DNA from: JAYGED01 sp046582565
GTDB lineage: Bacteria; Pseudomonadota; Alphaproteobacteria; JAAXGF01
Reading direction: 5' to 3'
NCBI GenBank assembly: GCA_046582565.1
Contig: JAYGED010000295.1
Span: 1 to 12,985 of the forward strand
DNA length: 12,985 nt
Position 1 is the first letter of the stretch, and each line of letters opens with the position of its first letter. Shown piece after piece: positions 1 through 6,849 of the stretch. A program made the position numbers and the translations under genes. The notes below the pieces were generated by a model. That model saw only the letters and a list, made by a program, of their open reading frames with translations. It ran no database searches and had not been told where the DNA came from.

Positions 1-269
1 TGCCCAATGCCATGGTTGCGACCCTGACCTTCCTGCCCTTCATATTGAGCGGCGCGGTGACCACCCTGACGGCGCTCGATTTCCTCGGCTTCGGCCTGCC
101 GCCGGGCTCGCCCTCGCTCGGCGAATTGCTGCAGCAGGGCAAGGCCAATATTCAGGCGCCCTGGCTCAGCTTCACCGCTTTCTTCGTGCTGGCGACCATG
201 TTGACCCTGCTGATCTTCATCGGCGAGGCGGTGCGCGACGCCTTCGATCCGCGCAAGACGTTCAGCTGA
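1..269 (+). CDS. yejE: Peptide ABC transporter permease, YejE type (3' end only)
   Basis: This is the C-terminal part of an inner-membrane permease of a Yej-type oligopeptide (microcin C-type) ABC importer. The 5' part lies outside the window. The reading frame is open from the first full codon at base 3 (Pro-Asn-Ala-Met) to the TGA at 267-269, about 88 residues. It shows two hydrophobic segments, one around VATLTFLPFILSGAVTTLT and one around FTAFFVLATMLTLLIFIG. Between them is the characteristic LDFLGFGLPPGSPSLGELL stretch of this permease family, and the protein ends in EAVRDAFDPRKTFS, a typical YejE-like terminus. The ATPase gene yejF follows 2 bp after the stop codon, so the two are almost certainly one operon; yejA and yejB would be expected upstream. 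The Met at base 12 is internal, not the real start. The family is clear. The exact substrate (peptides, microcin C-like compounds) is inferred from E. coli YejABEF. Confidence 0.92.
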   Translation, partial: PNAMVATLTFLPFILSGAVTTLTALDFLGFGLPPGSPSLGELLQQGKANIQAPWLSFTAFFVLATMLTLLIFIGEAVRDAFDPRKTFS

Positions 270-271
270 TC

Positions 272-1894
272 ATGGCATTCCTGGAAATCCGCGATCTGGC
301 GGTCGACTTCACGGTCGGCAAACGGGTCAATACAGTGGTGCGCGGCATCGATCTCGATGTGGACCGGGGCGAGACCGTGGCCCTGGTCGGCGAATCCGGT
401 TCGGGCAAATCGGTGACTGCCCTCTCAGCGCTCCAGCTCTTGCCCTATCCCCTGGCCAGTCATCCCTCAGGCTCGATCCGCATTGACGGCGTGGAGATGA
501 TCGGCGCGGACAAAGCCACCCTCAAGGATATGCGGGGCGGGCGGGTGTCGATGATCTTCCAGGAGCCGATGACCTCGCTCAACCCCCTGCACAGGGTCGA
601 GCGGCAGGTCGATGAAACCCTGCGCCTGCACCAGGGGCTGGATGCCCGCGCCGCCCGCACCCGCACCGCCGAGCTGCTCGGCCTGGTCGGCCTGCGCGAC
701 GTGGAACGCCTGCTCACCAGCTTCCCCCACCAGCTTTCCGGCGGCCAGCGCCAGCGGGTGATGATCGCCATGGCCCTGGCCAACGATCCGGCCCTGTTGA
801 TCGCCGATGAGCCGACTACCGCGGTCGATGTCACCATCCAGGCGCAAATCCTCAAGCTGCTGGCCGACCTGCAAGCCAATACCCTCATGGGGCTGTTGCT
901 CATCACCCATGACCTGACCATCGTCCGCGCCATATCGAAGCGGGTTTATGTCATGCAGGCGGGCAAAATCGTCGAGCAGGGCGTCACCGCCGAAATCTTC
1001 GACAATCCCCAGCATGAATACACCCAACATCTGCTTGCCGCCGAGCCCAAGGGCGAGCCCGATCCGGTAGAGGACGGCGCCGAGACGGTCATGCGCTGTT
1101 CGAATCTCAAGGTCTATTTTCCGGTCAAGGCGGGGGTGTTGCGCAAGGTTGTCGATCATGTTCGCGCGGTCGATGACGTGAGTTTCGAGATTAGCGAGGG
1201 CCAGACGGTCGGGCTGGTCGGCGAATCGGGCTCGGGTAAAACCAGCGCCGGCCTCGCCTTGCTGCGTCTCGAGCGCAGCACGGGGGTGATCACCTTTCGC
1301 GGCGACGACATTGCAGGCTTGTCGACTAAAGAGATGCGCCCCAAGCGCCGTGAAATGCAGATCGTCTTCCAGGACCCCTTCGGCTCCTTAAGCCCGAGAA
1401 TGTCGGTCGGCCAAATCATCGAAGAGGGCCTGCATGTTCACGGCATGGGCGGGAATGACGCCGAACGCAGAGCGATCATATCCGCTGCGCTCGAAGAAGT
1501 CGGCCTCGATCCGGCGACCCAGGATCGTTATCCCCACGAATTCTCCGGCGGCCAGCGGCAACGCATCGCCATCGCCAGGGCGCTGGCGCTCAAGCCCCGC
1601 TTCATGGTGCTCGATGAGCCGACCTCGGCCCTCGATATGTCGGTCCAGGCGCAGATTGTCGATCTGCTGCGCGACATTCAGCGCCGCCACCGGCTGGCCT
1701 ACCTGTTCATCAGCCACGATTTGCGCGTTATCCGCGCCATGAGCCATCACATTATCGTACTGCGCGGCGGCAAGGTCGTCGAGCAGGGGCCGGCGGCCGA
1801 TCTTTTCGCCAACCCACGCGATCCGTACACCCGCGCCCTGTTCGACGCGGCCTTCCAAATAAAAGCCGACGAGAGCGGCGTAGTGAGTATCTGA
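272..1894 (+). CDS. yejF: Peptide ABC transporter ATP-binding protein with two ATPase domains, YejF type
   Basis: A 540-residue cytoplasmic energy-coupling subunit of an oligopeptide importer, with two fused ABC ATPase domains as in YejF. Domain 1 has Walker A GESGSGKS at residues 40-47, signature LSGGQ at 155-159, Walker B ending in Asp179-Glu180, and switch His213. Domain 2 has Walker A GESGSGKT at 317-324, signature FSGGQ at 424-428, Walker B Asp448-Glu449, and His482. Each half carries the oligopeptide-type C-terminal region with a (N)P-x(2)-(E/P)YT motif (residues 246-251 and 515-520), typical of Dpp/Opp/Yej ATPases. Both sites look catalytically intact. The D-loop of domain 1 reads TAVD where TALD is more usual, a mild change. 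The gene starts 2 bp after yejE, and its stop overlaps the next start (TGATG), so translation is probably coupled in both directions. Length matches the family (about 530-545 aa). Confidence 0.95.
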   Translation: MAFLEIRDLAVDFTVGKRVNTVVRGIDLDVDRGETVALVGESGSGKSVTALSALQLLPYPLASHPSGSIRIDGVEMIGADKATLKDMRGGRVSMIFQEPMTSLNPLHRVERQVDETLRLHQGLDARAARTRTAELLGLVGLRDVERLLTSFPHQLSGGQRQRVMIAMALANDPALLIADEPTTAVDVTIQAQILKLLADLQANTLMGLLLITHDLTIVRAISKRVYVMQAGKIVEQGVTAEIFDNPQHEYTQHLLAAEPKGEPDPVEDGAETVMRCSNLKVYFPVKAGVLRKVVDHVRAVDDVSFEISEGQTVGLVGESGSGKTSAGLALLRLERSTGVITFRGDDIAGLSTKEMRPKRREMQIVFQDPFGSLSPRMSVGQIIEEGLHVHGMGGNDAERRAIISAALEEVGLDPATQDRYPHEFSGGQRQRIAIARALALKPRFMVLDEPTSALDMSVQAQIVDLLRDIQRRHRLAYLFISHDLRVIRAMSHHIIVLRGGKVVEQGPAADLFANPRDPYTRALFDAAFQIKADESGVVSI

Positions 1895-2814
1895 TGACAA
1901 TTTTACTGATTAGCAAATACCAGGATTTTGCGACCTGGCGCGAGACTTTTCATACCCTGTTGCCCGGCATCGAGCTGCGTCACTGGCCCGAAGTGGGCGA
2001 CCCTGCGGATGTCGAAATGATACTGGCCTGGAAAGGGCCTGAGGGCGCTTTGCAGGGGTTCCCCAATTTGCGGCTGATCTGCTCTCTGGGGCAGGGGGTC
2101 GATCATCTGTTCCGCTACGATGATCTGCCGGTGGACGTGCCCATGGTGCGGCTGGTCGATGACGGCATGCGCCGCCAGATGACGGCCTATGTGATCGCCG
2201 CCGTGACGCGCCGCCTGTGCCGCATGGCCGAGTATGAAGCCGCCCGTGAATGGCACCCACTTGCCGCCTATGATCCGGCGGCCACCACCGTCGGGGTGCT
2301 CGGCCTCGGCGCCCTGGGACGTAATGTGGTTGAGACGCTCGCGCACCTCGGATTCGCGGTGCGCGGCTGGAGCCGCAACCCGGCGTTCATTCCCGGCGTC
2401 GAATGTTTCAATGGGTCCGGGTCCCTGGCCGAGATGCTCGGGGGCTGCGACATGGTTTGCTGCCTGTTGGCGCTGACCTCGGAAACGCGCGGAATACTCG
2501 ACGCACGCGCCTTTGCCGCCATGAAGCCCGGCACCTATCTGATCAACAGCGCGCGCGGCGGCCATGTGGTCGAGCCCGACCTTCTGGCGGCCCTGGAATC
2601 AGGCCAGATCGACGGCGCCACCCTGGATGTCTTCGAAGAAGAGCCGCTGCCCGCAGATAACCCGTTGTGGGGTCACCCGAAGGTAACCGTGACACCCCAC
2701 ATCTCAGCGGTAACCCTGCCCTATTCCTGTGCCGAACAAATCGCCGATAACTACAAACGCATGAAGGCCGGCCAGCCCCTGCTCAATGCCGTCGATCCGG
2801 TGCGGGAGTATTAA
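1894..2814 (+). CDS. ghrA: D-2-hydroxyacid dehydrogenase, glyoxylate/hydroxypyruvate reductase A type
   Basis: A 306-residue NAD(P)-dependent D-isomer-specific 2-hydroxyacid dehydrogenase, most like GhrA, which reduces glyoxylate to glycolate and hydroxypyruvate to glycerate in the cytoplasm. The Rossmann motif GLGALG is at residues 137-142. The catalytic triad of this superfamily is visible: Arg221 in INSARGG, Glu250 in FEEEP, and His269 in TPHIS. The DGMRRQM-type segment near residues 90-96 is also typical of GhrA. The arginine after the GxGxxG strand (GWSRN, Arg161) suggests a preference for NADPH, which is inference. The ATG at 1894 overlaps the yejF stop (TGATG), supporting translational coupling to the peptide transporter. 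The gene ends 11 bp from the convergent aminopeptidase gene. The superfamily is certain; the exact substrate is not, and other small 2-keto acids are possible. Confidence 0.88.
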   Translation: MTILLISKYQDFATWRETFHTLLPGIELRHWPEVGDPADVEMILAWKGPEGALQGFPNLRLICSLGQGVDHLFRYDDLPVDVPMVRLVDDGMRRQMTAYVIAAVTRRLCRMAEYEAAREWHPLAAYDPAATTVGVLGLGALGRNVVETLAHLGFAVRGWSRNPAFIPGVECFNGSGSLAEMLGGCDMVCCLLALTSETRGILDARAFAAMKPGTYLINSARGGHVVEPDLLAALESGQIDGATLDVFEEEPLPADNPLWGHPKVTVTPHISAVTLPYSCAEQIADNYKRMKAGQPLLNAVDPVREY

Positions 2815-2825
2815 AATTAGGCGTT

Positions 2826-4208
2826 TCAGCCTGCGAAGCGTTCCTCGAACAGGGCGAAGAGGGCGCGCAGGCCCACGGCTTCGCCGCCGATGGGACGGCC
2901 GGGGCGGGCCTTGCTGTTCCAGGCCATCATGTCGATATGCGCCCAGGCCGGGGTCTCGGTGACGAATTCCTCAAGGAACAGGGCGGCGGTTATGGCGCCG
3001 CCGAAGGGGCCGCTGGATATATTGTTGATGTCGGCGACCTTGCTGTCGAGCAGCTCGCGGTAAGGCGCCCAGAGCGGCAGACGCCACAACGGATCGCCGG
3101 TAGCAGCGGCATTGCGCAGCAGGTCGGCGGCCAGCGCATCGTCGGGGGTGAACAGGGCCGGCAGATCCGGGCCCAGGGCAACTCGGGCGGCGCCGGTCAG
3201 GGTGGCGCAATCGATGATCAGCTCGGGCTGTTCGCTATCGGCCTCGGTGAGCGCGTCGGCCAGCACCAGGCGGCCCTCGGCGTCCGTATTGCCGATCTCC
3301 ACGGTAAGGCCGCGGCGGCTCTTGACGATATCGAGCGGGCGGATGGAATTTCCGGCGACGCTGTTCTCCACCGCCGGGACCAGAACGCGAAGCCTGACCG
3401 GCAAGCCGGCGCCCATGATCGCCCGCGCCAGGCCGAGCACATGGGCAGAGCCGCCCATGTCCTTCTTCATCAGCAGCATGCCGCTGGAGGGTTTGAGGTC
3501 GAGACCGCCGGTGTCGAAGCACACCCCCTTGCCGACCAGGGTCAGCTTGGGCGCGGCCTCATCGCCCCAGGTCAGATCGATCAGCCGGGGAGCCTGGACA
3601 GCGGCGCGCCCGACCGCATGGATCAGCGGATAACCCGCATCCAGCAGATCGTCGCCGACGATGACCGCGCAGGCGCCGCCGTGGTTGTCGGCGAGATCGA
3701 CGGCGATGGCGGCGAGCTGCGCGGGCCCCATATCCTCGGCCGGGGTGTTGATCAGGTCGCGGGTCAGGAAAATCGCCGCCGCCAGGTTCTCGACCCGGTC
3801 GCGGTCGCAACCATCGGGCCAGACCAGGCGGGCGAGGGCGTCGGTTGGCTCGCGATACCGGGTGAAGCGATAGCCGCCCAGGGCCCAGCCCAAGGCGGCG
3901 TCGGTCGACGTTTCCCCATCGAGCCCGGCCGCTAGACAATAATCTCCTTCCGGCAGGCCCGAGGGCAGGCCGCCATAGGCCCAAGGGTCGCGGTGAGGCT
4001 CGACACCGAGCAAAACCCCAGCGATGGAGCCGCCGTCGCCGGGCAGCAGGCAATGAGCGCCGGGCTTGGCGGTAAAGCCGTTGGCCCGCACCCAGGCGGT
4101 GGTGTCAGCAGAAGGTTGATCGGCGAGCCAGCCGTCGAGACTGTCCGTCGTCAGGCCGATAATTTCGGCGGCGGACTGGTCGGACCCGGATATGAGATGA
4201 TCGAGCAT
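2826..4208 (-). CDS. Leucyl-type aminopeptidase, peptidase family M17
   Basis: A 460-residue M17 metallopeptidase that removes N-terminal residues from peptides and di-peptides; family members in E. coli (PepA, PepB) also cleave Cys-Gly. All residues matching the E. coli PepA two-metal site and catalytic pair are present: Lys227 and Asp232 in GKGVCFDTGG, Lys239 in DLKPSSG, Asp250 in KKDMGG, and Asp309, Glu311 and Arg313 in NTDAEGR. The poorly conserved N-terminal domain (about 1-140) is shorter than in PepA, accounting for a length of 460 against about 500. This fits the common alphaproteobacterial paralogue. The C-terminus has the expected SGPFGGAITAALFL and WAHIDMMAWN stretches. The start ATG lies 12 bp after the stop of the upstream amidotransferase gene, with no strong ribosome binding site, so translation probably depends on the upstream gene. 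It may act alone or in a peptide or glutathione turnover route. Confidence 0.93.
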   Translation of the reverse strand: MLDHLISGSDQSAAEIIGLTTDSLDGWLADQPSADTTAWVRANGFTAKPGAHCLLPGDGGSIAGVLLGVEPHRDPWAYGGLPSGLPEGDYCLAAGLDGETSTDAALGWALGGYRFTRYREPTDALARLVWPDGCDRDRVENLAAAIFLTRDLINTPAEDMGPAQLAAIAVDLADNHGGACAVIVGDDLLDAGYPLIHAVGRAAVQAPRLIDLTWGDEAAPKLTLVGKGVCFDTGGLDLKPSSGMLLMKKDMGGSAHVLGLARAIMGAGLPVRLRVLVPAVENSVAGNSIRPLDIVKSRRGLTVEIGNTDAEGRLVLADALTEADSEQPELIIDCATLTGAARVALGPDLPALFTPDDALAADLLRNAAATGDPLWRLPLWAPYRELLDSKVADINNISSGPFGGAITAALFLEEFVTETPAWAHIDMMAWNSKARPGRPIGGEAVGLRALFALFEERFAG

Positions 4209-4220
4209 GGTGGTGAACTT

Positions 4221-5039
4221 CTATAAGGGTATGGGAGTGAGCGTGATGTTGCCGTCCTGGGCGATCAGCATATGGCCGTCGGGAACCTCGGTCCAGTCGT
4301 CGGTGTCTTCATCAAGCGGTTCGGACAGCACCAGCACCGCATCACCGCCAGTTTGCTTGGCAAGGTCGTCGCCGCCGATGCGTTCCGCCAGGGCCTTGCC
4401 CCGGATGGTGTAGAGGGACGGCGAGTCATTATCGCTTGAATAGCGATAGGCGATAATTCGCGTGCCGTCGCTCGCCGCCACGGTCATGCGAAAGGCGGAT
4501 GTGCAGTCGCCCGCCGCCATCATCCCCTCCACATCGGCGATGGTGGCGGTGATGGCGGCCAGCGGATCAGTCGCCAGGCCGTGGGCCAGGGCGAGATAGA
4601 ACAGGGCCTCGGTATCGGTGCTGCCTTCGCGGTAAGGATAGAATTCGGGGGCAATGCTATGGTCGATCTCGCGGCGGATCTTGAGATAATCGCCGATCTG
4701 CCCGTTATGCATGAACAGCCACGGTCCATGGCGGAACGGATGGCAGTTAACCCGCGCCGTCGAGGTGCCTGTGCTGGCGCGCACATGGGCGAAGAACAGG
4801 GGCGATTCGATCTGTTCGGCGAGGCTTCGCAGATTGGCATCGTTCCAAGCCGGAAAGATATCGCGGTACTGGCCGGGGATAGCCCGCCCGCCGTACCAGC
4901 CGATGCCGAAGCCGTCGCCGTTGGTCACCGCCCGCCCCATGCGTGATGACAGGCTCTGCTCAATCAGAGAATTTTCCGCTTCGAACAGCAAGCGTTCAAG
5001 CAGGATCGGTGGACCGGCATAGGCAAGCCAGCGGCACAT
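4221..5039 (-). CDS. Class II glutamine amidotransferase-like amidohydrolase, EgtC/YafJ/Dug3 type
   Basis: A 272-residue N-terminal-nucleophile hydrolase. The family begins Met-Cys-Arg, and Cys2 becomes the nucleophile after removal of Met. The start is therefore set at the ATG at 5039 (MCRWLAYAGP), not at the longer in-frame ORF start at 5096, which would bury the Cys. An AAGGA ribosome binding site lies about 10 bases upstream. Other class II amidotransferase landmarks are NGDGFGIGWYG at 40-50, FAHVRAST at 83-90, the HNGQIGDY segment at 111-118, and a TDTEALF motif at 141-147. No synthetase domain is fused, so it releases glutamate or ammonia from a gamma-glutamyl or glutamine substrate by itself or with a partner. 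Relatives include EgtC (ergothioneine path), E. coli YafJ, and yeast Dug3 (glutathione degradation). No egtB or egtD is in view, so an ergothioneine role is not supported. It heads a two-gene operon with the M17 aminopeptidase. Confidence 0.88.
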   Translation of the reverse strand: MCRWLAYAGPPILLERLLFEAENSLIEQSLSSRMGRAVTNGDGFGIGWYGGRAIPGQYRDIFPAWNDANLRSLAEQIESPLFFAHVRASTGTSTARVNCHPFRHGPWLFMHNGQIGDYLKIRREIDHSIAPEFYPYREGSTDTEALFYLALAHGLATDPLAAITATIADVEGMMAAGDCTSAFRMTVAASDGTRIIAYRYSSDNDSPSLYTIRGKALAERIGGDDLAKQTGGDAVLVLSEPLDEDTDDWTEVPDGHMLIAQDGNITLTPIPL

Positions 5040-5068
5040 TTCGAGTCTGTCCTTAACGTCAAAAAACA

Positions 5069-5096
5069 ATACTATCGGCACGCTTGCGGGAAGCAA
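5069..5096 (-). promoter_or_regulatory. Possible sigma70-type promoter of the amidotransferase-aminopeptidase operon
   Basis: On the minus strand TTGCTT (complement of 5091-5096) stands 16 bases before TAGTAT (complement of 5069-5074). These match the -35 and -10 consensus at three to four positions each. The element lies 30 bases before the operon start codon at 5039. The whole divergent gap to the GST gene is only 84 bp, so the promoters of both sides must overlap or nest. On the plus strand the only -10-like candidate seen is CATAAT at 5098-5103, without a convincing -35. This is a weak match and a guess by pattern alone. Confidence 0.28.
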
Positions 5097-5111
5097 ACAT
5101 AATGTCCTTAT

Positions 5112-5117
5112 AGGAGG
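5112..5117 (+). promoter_or_regulatory. Ribosome binding site that decides the GST start
   Basis: A perfect AGGAGG. It directly abuts an ATG at 5118 (spacing 0, too close) and lies 6 bases before the in-frame ATG at 5124 (near-ideal spacing). The second ATG is therefore the likelier start. Confidence 0.75.
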
Positions 5118-5123
5118 ATGCCC

Positions 5124-5777
5124 ATGGCGCGGTTCACCATTATTATCGGCAACAAGAATTATTCATCATGGTCCTTGCGTGGCTGGATCGCGCTGCGCCA
5201 TTGCACCGATGATGTCGACGAGGTCCACATCCGCTTGCGCAAACCGACGACGAGCGCCGATATTCGCGCCCATTCGCCAGCGGGCAAGGTGCCGGCCTTG
5301 ATCGATGGCGATCGTCTGGTCTGGGACAGCCTGGCGATCTGTGAATATCTCGCCGAAATTTTCCCCGACGCCGGTCTGTGGCCCGAGGATCTGGCGGCCC
5401 GCGCCCATGCCCGCTCGGTCAGCGCTGAGATGCACTCAGGCTTCGGCGCCTTGCGCAATGACATGCCGATGAATTGCCGTGCTTCCCTGCCCGGAAAAGG
5501 CGCGACCCAGGCGGCGCTCTTCGACATCGCGCGTATCGAGTCGATCTGGAACGACTGCCGGGATCGTTTCGGCGGCGGCGGCGACTTTTTATTCGGCTCT
5601 TTCAGCGCCGCCGACGCCATGTATGCGCCGGTCGCTTCTCGTTTCAAGACATACCAGCCCGATATCGGCGCTACGGCCGAGGCTTATGTGGAAGCGATCC
5701 ACAGCCTGCCGGCCATGGCGCAATGGATCGAAGCCGGCCGCGCCGAATCCGATCAAATCGTGGAAATGGAAATCTAA
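5124..5777 (+). CDS. Glutathione S-transferase family protein
   Basis: A cytosolic glutathione S-transferase-like protein of 217 residues (219 if the ATG at 5118 is used). The N-terminal thioredoxin-fold domain (about 1-80) begins ARFTIIIGNKNYSSWSLRG, a motif of a common proteobacterial GST clade in which Tyr/Ser near residues 13-15 would contact the glutathione thiol. The cis-proline loop (GKVPALI) and the Asp-Ser of VWDSLAICEYLAE, which holds the gamma-glutamyl part of glutathione, follow as expected. The all-helical C-terminal domain contains the SAADAMYAPV capping motif conserved in GSTs. The gene is transcribed away from the amidotransferase-aminopeptidase pair across an 84-bp shared control region. 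It ends 19 bp from the convergent TAXI gene. The substrate cannot be told from the sequence; conjugation of electrophiles, isomerisation and peroxidase activity are all possible in the family. Confidence 0.92.
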   Translation: MARFTIIIGNKNYSSWSLRGWIALRHCTDDVDEVHIRLRKPTTSADIRAHSPAGKVPALIDGDRLVWDSLAICEYLAEIFPDAGLWPEDLAARAHARSVSAEMHSGFGALRNDMPMNCRASLPGKGATQAALFDIARIESIWNDCRDRFGGGGDFLFGSFSAADAMYAPVASRFKTYQPDIGATAEAYVEAIHSLPAMAQWIEAGRAESDQIVEMEI

Positions 5778-5796
5778 GAGCTGTTACCGCGGCGAT

Positions 5797-6807
5797 TTAT
5801 TCAAGCAACCCGTTCTCGCGATAGTACCGTTCGGCGCCGGGGTGGAGCGGAACGGCGAGGCCGTCGAGCGCTGTCTTGAGCTGTATTTCGCGGCCCTTTG
5901 CATGGCCGGAATCGAGCATCTTCCGGGTGTTTTCATGCCACAGGGCGGTGGTGATCTGATAGACGATATCGTCTTCTATATCCGCTGAGACGAGAAGCTG
6001 CGCACCGATGCTGATGGTCTCGACCTCGCCAACTCCCTCATAGGTTCCGGCGGGGATCACGCTTTTGGTGAAGAAGGGATAGAAGGTCAGCACATTCTCG
6101 GCCGGCTTGCCGCTGATCGGCAGAATTTTGATATCCAGGCTGCGTGTGAGATCGGTAATCGCCGTTACCGGATAGCCGGCGACAAAGAAGAAGGCGTCGA
6201 GAGTGCCCTCGCTCATGGCCAGGCTGGCGGCGCCCGGCCGCAGATACTCAGGTGTGACGTCGTCTTTCGTGAGGCCGTAAGCCTTGAGAATGGCCATGGA
6301 CTCGACCAGGGTGCCCGAGCCTTCCTCCCCCAGGGAGACGCGTTTACCGACCAGATCGGTAATTTTTTTGATGCCCGAATAGCGGAGAACCACAACATGA
6401 AGGCTCTCCGGATAGAGATTGGCAATGCTGCGTAATGCTTGATTCGGTTCATCGTGATGGAACAGGCCGGATCCGTTATAGGCCCAATAGGCGATGTCGG
6501 CCTGGCTCAACGCCAGCTGGACGGCGCCCGATGCGATATCTTTGACATTGACGATCGAGCCGCTCGATGACTGAACCCGGGCGATGAGACCGGGCACGCC
6601 GCAGCTGCCACCCTTGTCGCATTCGAGCGAGCCCGGTGGGTTGCTGATGGCGTTGGCGATGATGCTGCCGATGGGATAATAGGTACCCGAGGTGCTGCCG
6701 GTGCCGATGCTGAAGAATTTTACGTCTTGGGCGTACCCTTGGTCCGCTCCGGCAAGAGTGGTCAATACCACCGATAAAAAAATGAACAGTCGAAAAAGCG
6801 CAGACAT
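5797..6807 (-). CDS. TAXI-family TRAP transporter solute-binding protein
   Basis: A 336-residue periplasmic binding protein of the TAXI (TRAP-associated extracytoplasmic immunogenic) family. A Sec signal peptide is clear: a short start, the hydrophobic core FRLFIFLSVVLTTLAG, and a likely cleavage after Ala26 (QGYA before QDVKF). The mature protein begins with the family hallmark FFSIGTGSTSGTYYPIG (about 31-47). It continues through CDKGGSC (Cys63 and Cys69, probably a periplasmic disulfide) and VQSSSGSIVNV, all typical of TAXI receptors. An AGAGG ribosome binding site lies 9 bases before the start. The gene follows panC by 42 bp on the same strand and may be co-transcribed. A TAXI receptor needs a large fused TRAP membrane protein, and none is encoded in this window. 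The ligand is unknown; described TAXI systems take up glutamate, 2-oxoglutarate or other acids. Confidence 0.93.
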   Translation of the reverse strand: MSALFRLFIFLSVVLTTLAGADQGYAQDVKFFSIGTGSTSGTYYPIGSIIANAISNPPGSLECDKGGSCGVPGLIARVQSSSGSIVNVKDIASGAVQLALSQADIAYWAYNGSGLFHHDEPNQALRSIANLYPESLHVVVLRYSGIKKITDLVGKRVSLGEEGSGTLVESMAILKAYGLTKDDVTPEYLRPGAASLAMSEGTLDAFFFVAGYPVTAITDLTRSLDIKILPISGKPAENVLTFYPFFTKSVIPAGTYEGVGEVETISIGAQLLVSADIEDDIVYQITTALWHENTRKMLDSGHAKGREIQLKTALDGLAVPLHPGAERYYRENGLLE

Positions 6808-6849
6808 AAAAACTAACCTCTAACCAATCACTTAATACATGTGAGCGGC

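Noticed and set aside
2815..2833. A small stem (AGGC/GCCT) followed on the minus strand by AATTTT, as a terminator for the aminopeptidase operon
   Set aside because: The stem is only four base pairs and includes the stop codon in its loop. It is too weak to call.
2937..3935. A 332-codon plus-strand open frame within the aminopeptidase gene
   Set aside because: It is antisense to a clear M17 gene with all catalytic residues, and its Gly/Arg/Gln-rich composition is typical of a GC-rich shadow frame.
4221..5039. Assignment of the amidotransferase as EgtC of ergothioneine synthesis
   Set aside because: No egtB, egtD or egtA is in the window, and the family includes YafJ and Dug3-type members with other roles.
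5778..5796. A shared terminator between the convergent GST and TAXI genes
   Set aside because: The 19-bp gap has no stem followed by a T-run on either strand. The receiver-transhydrogenase gap (10116-10156) likewise shows none.
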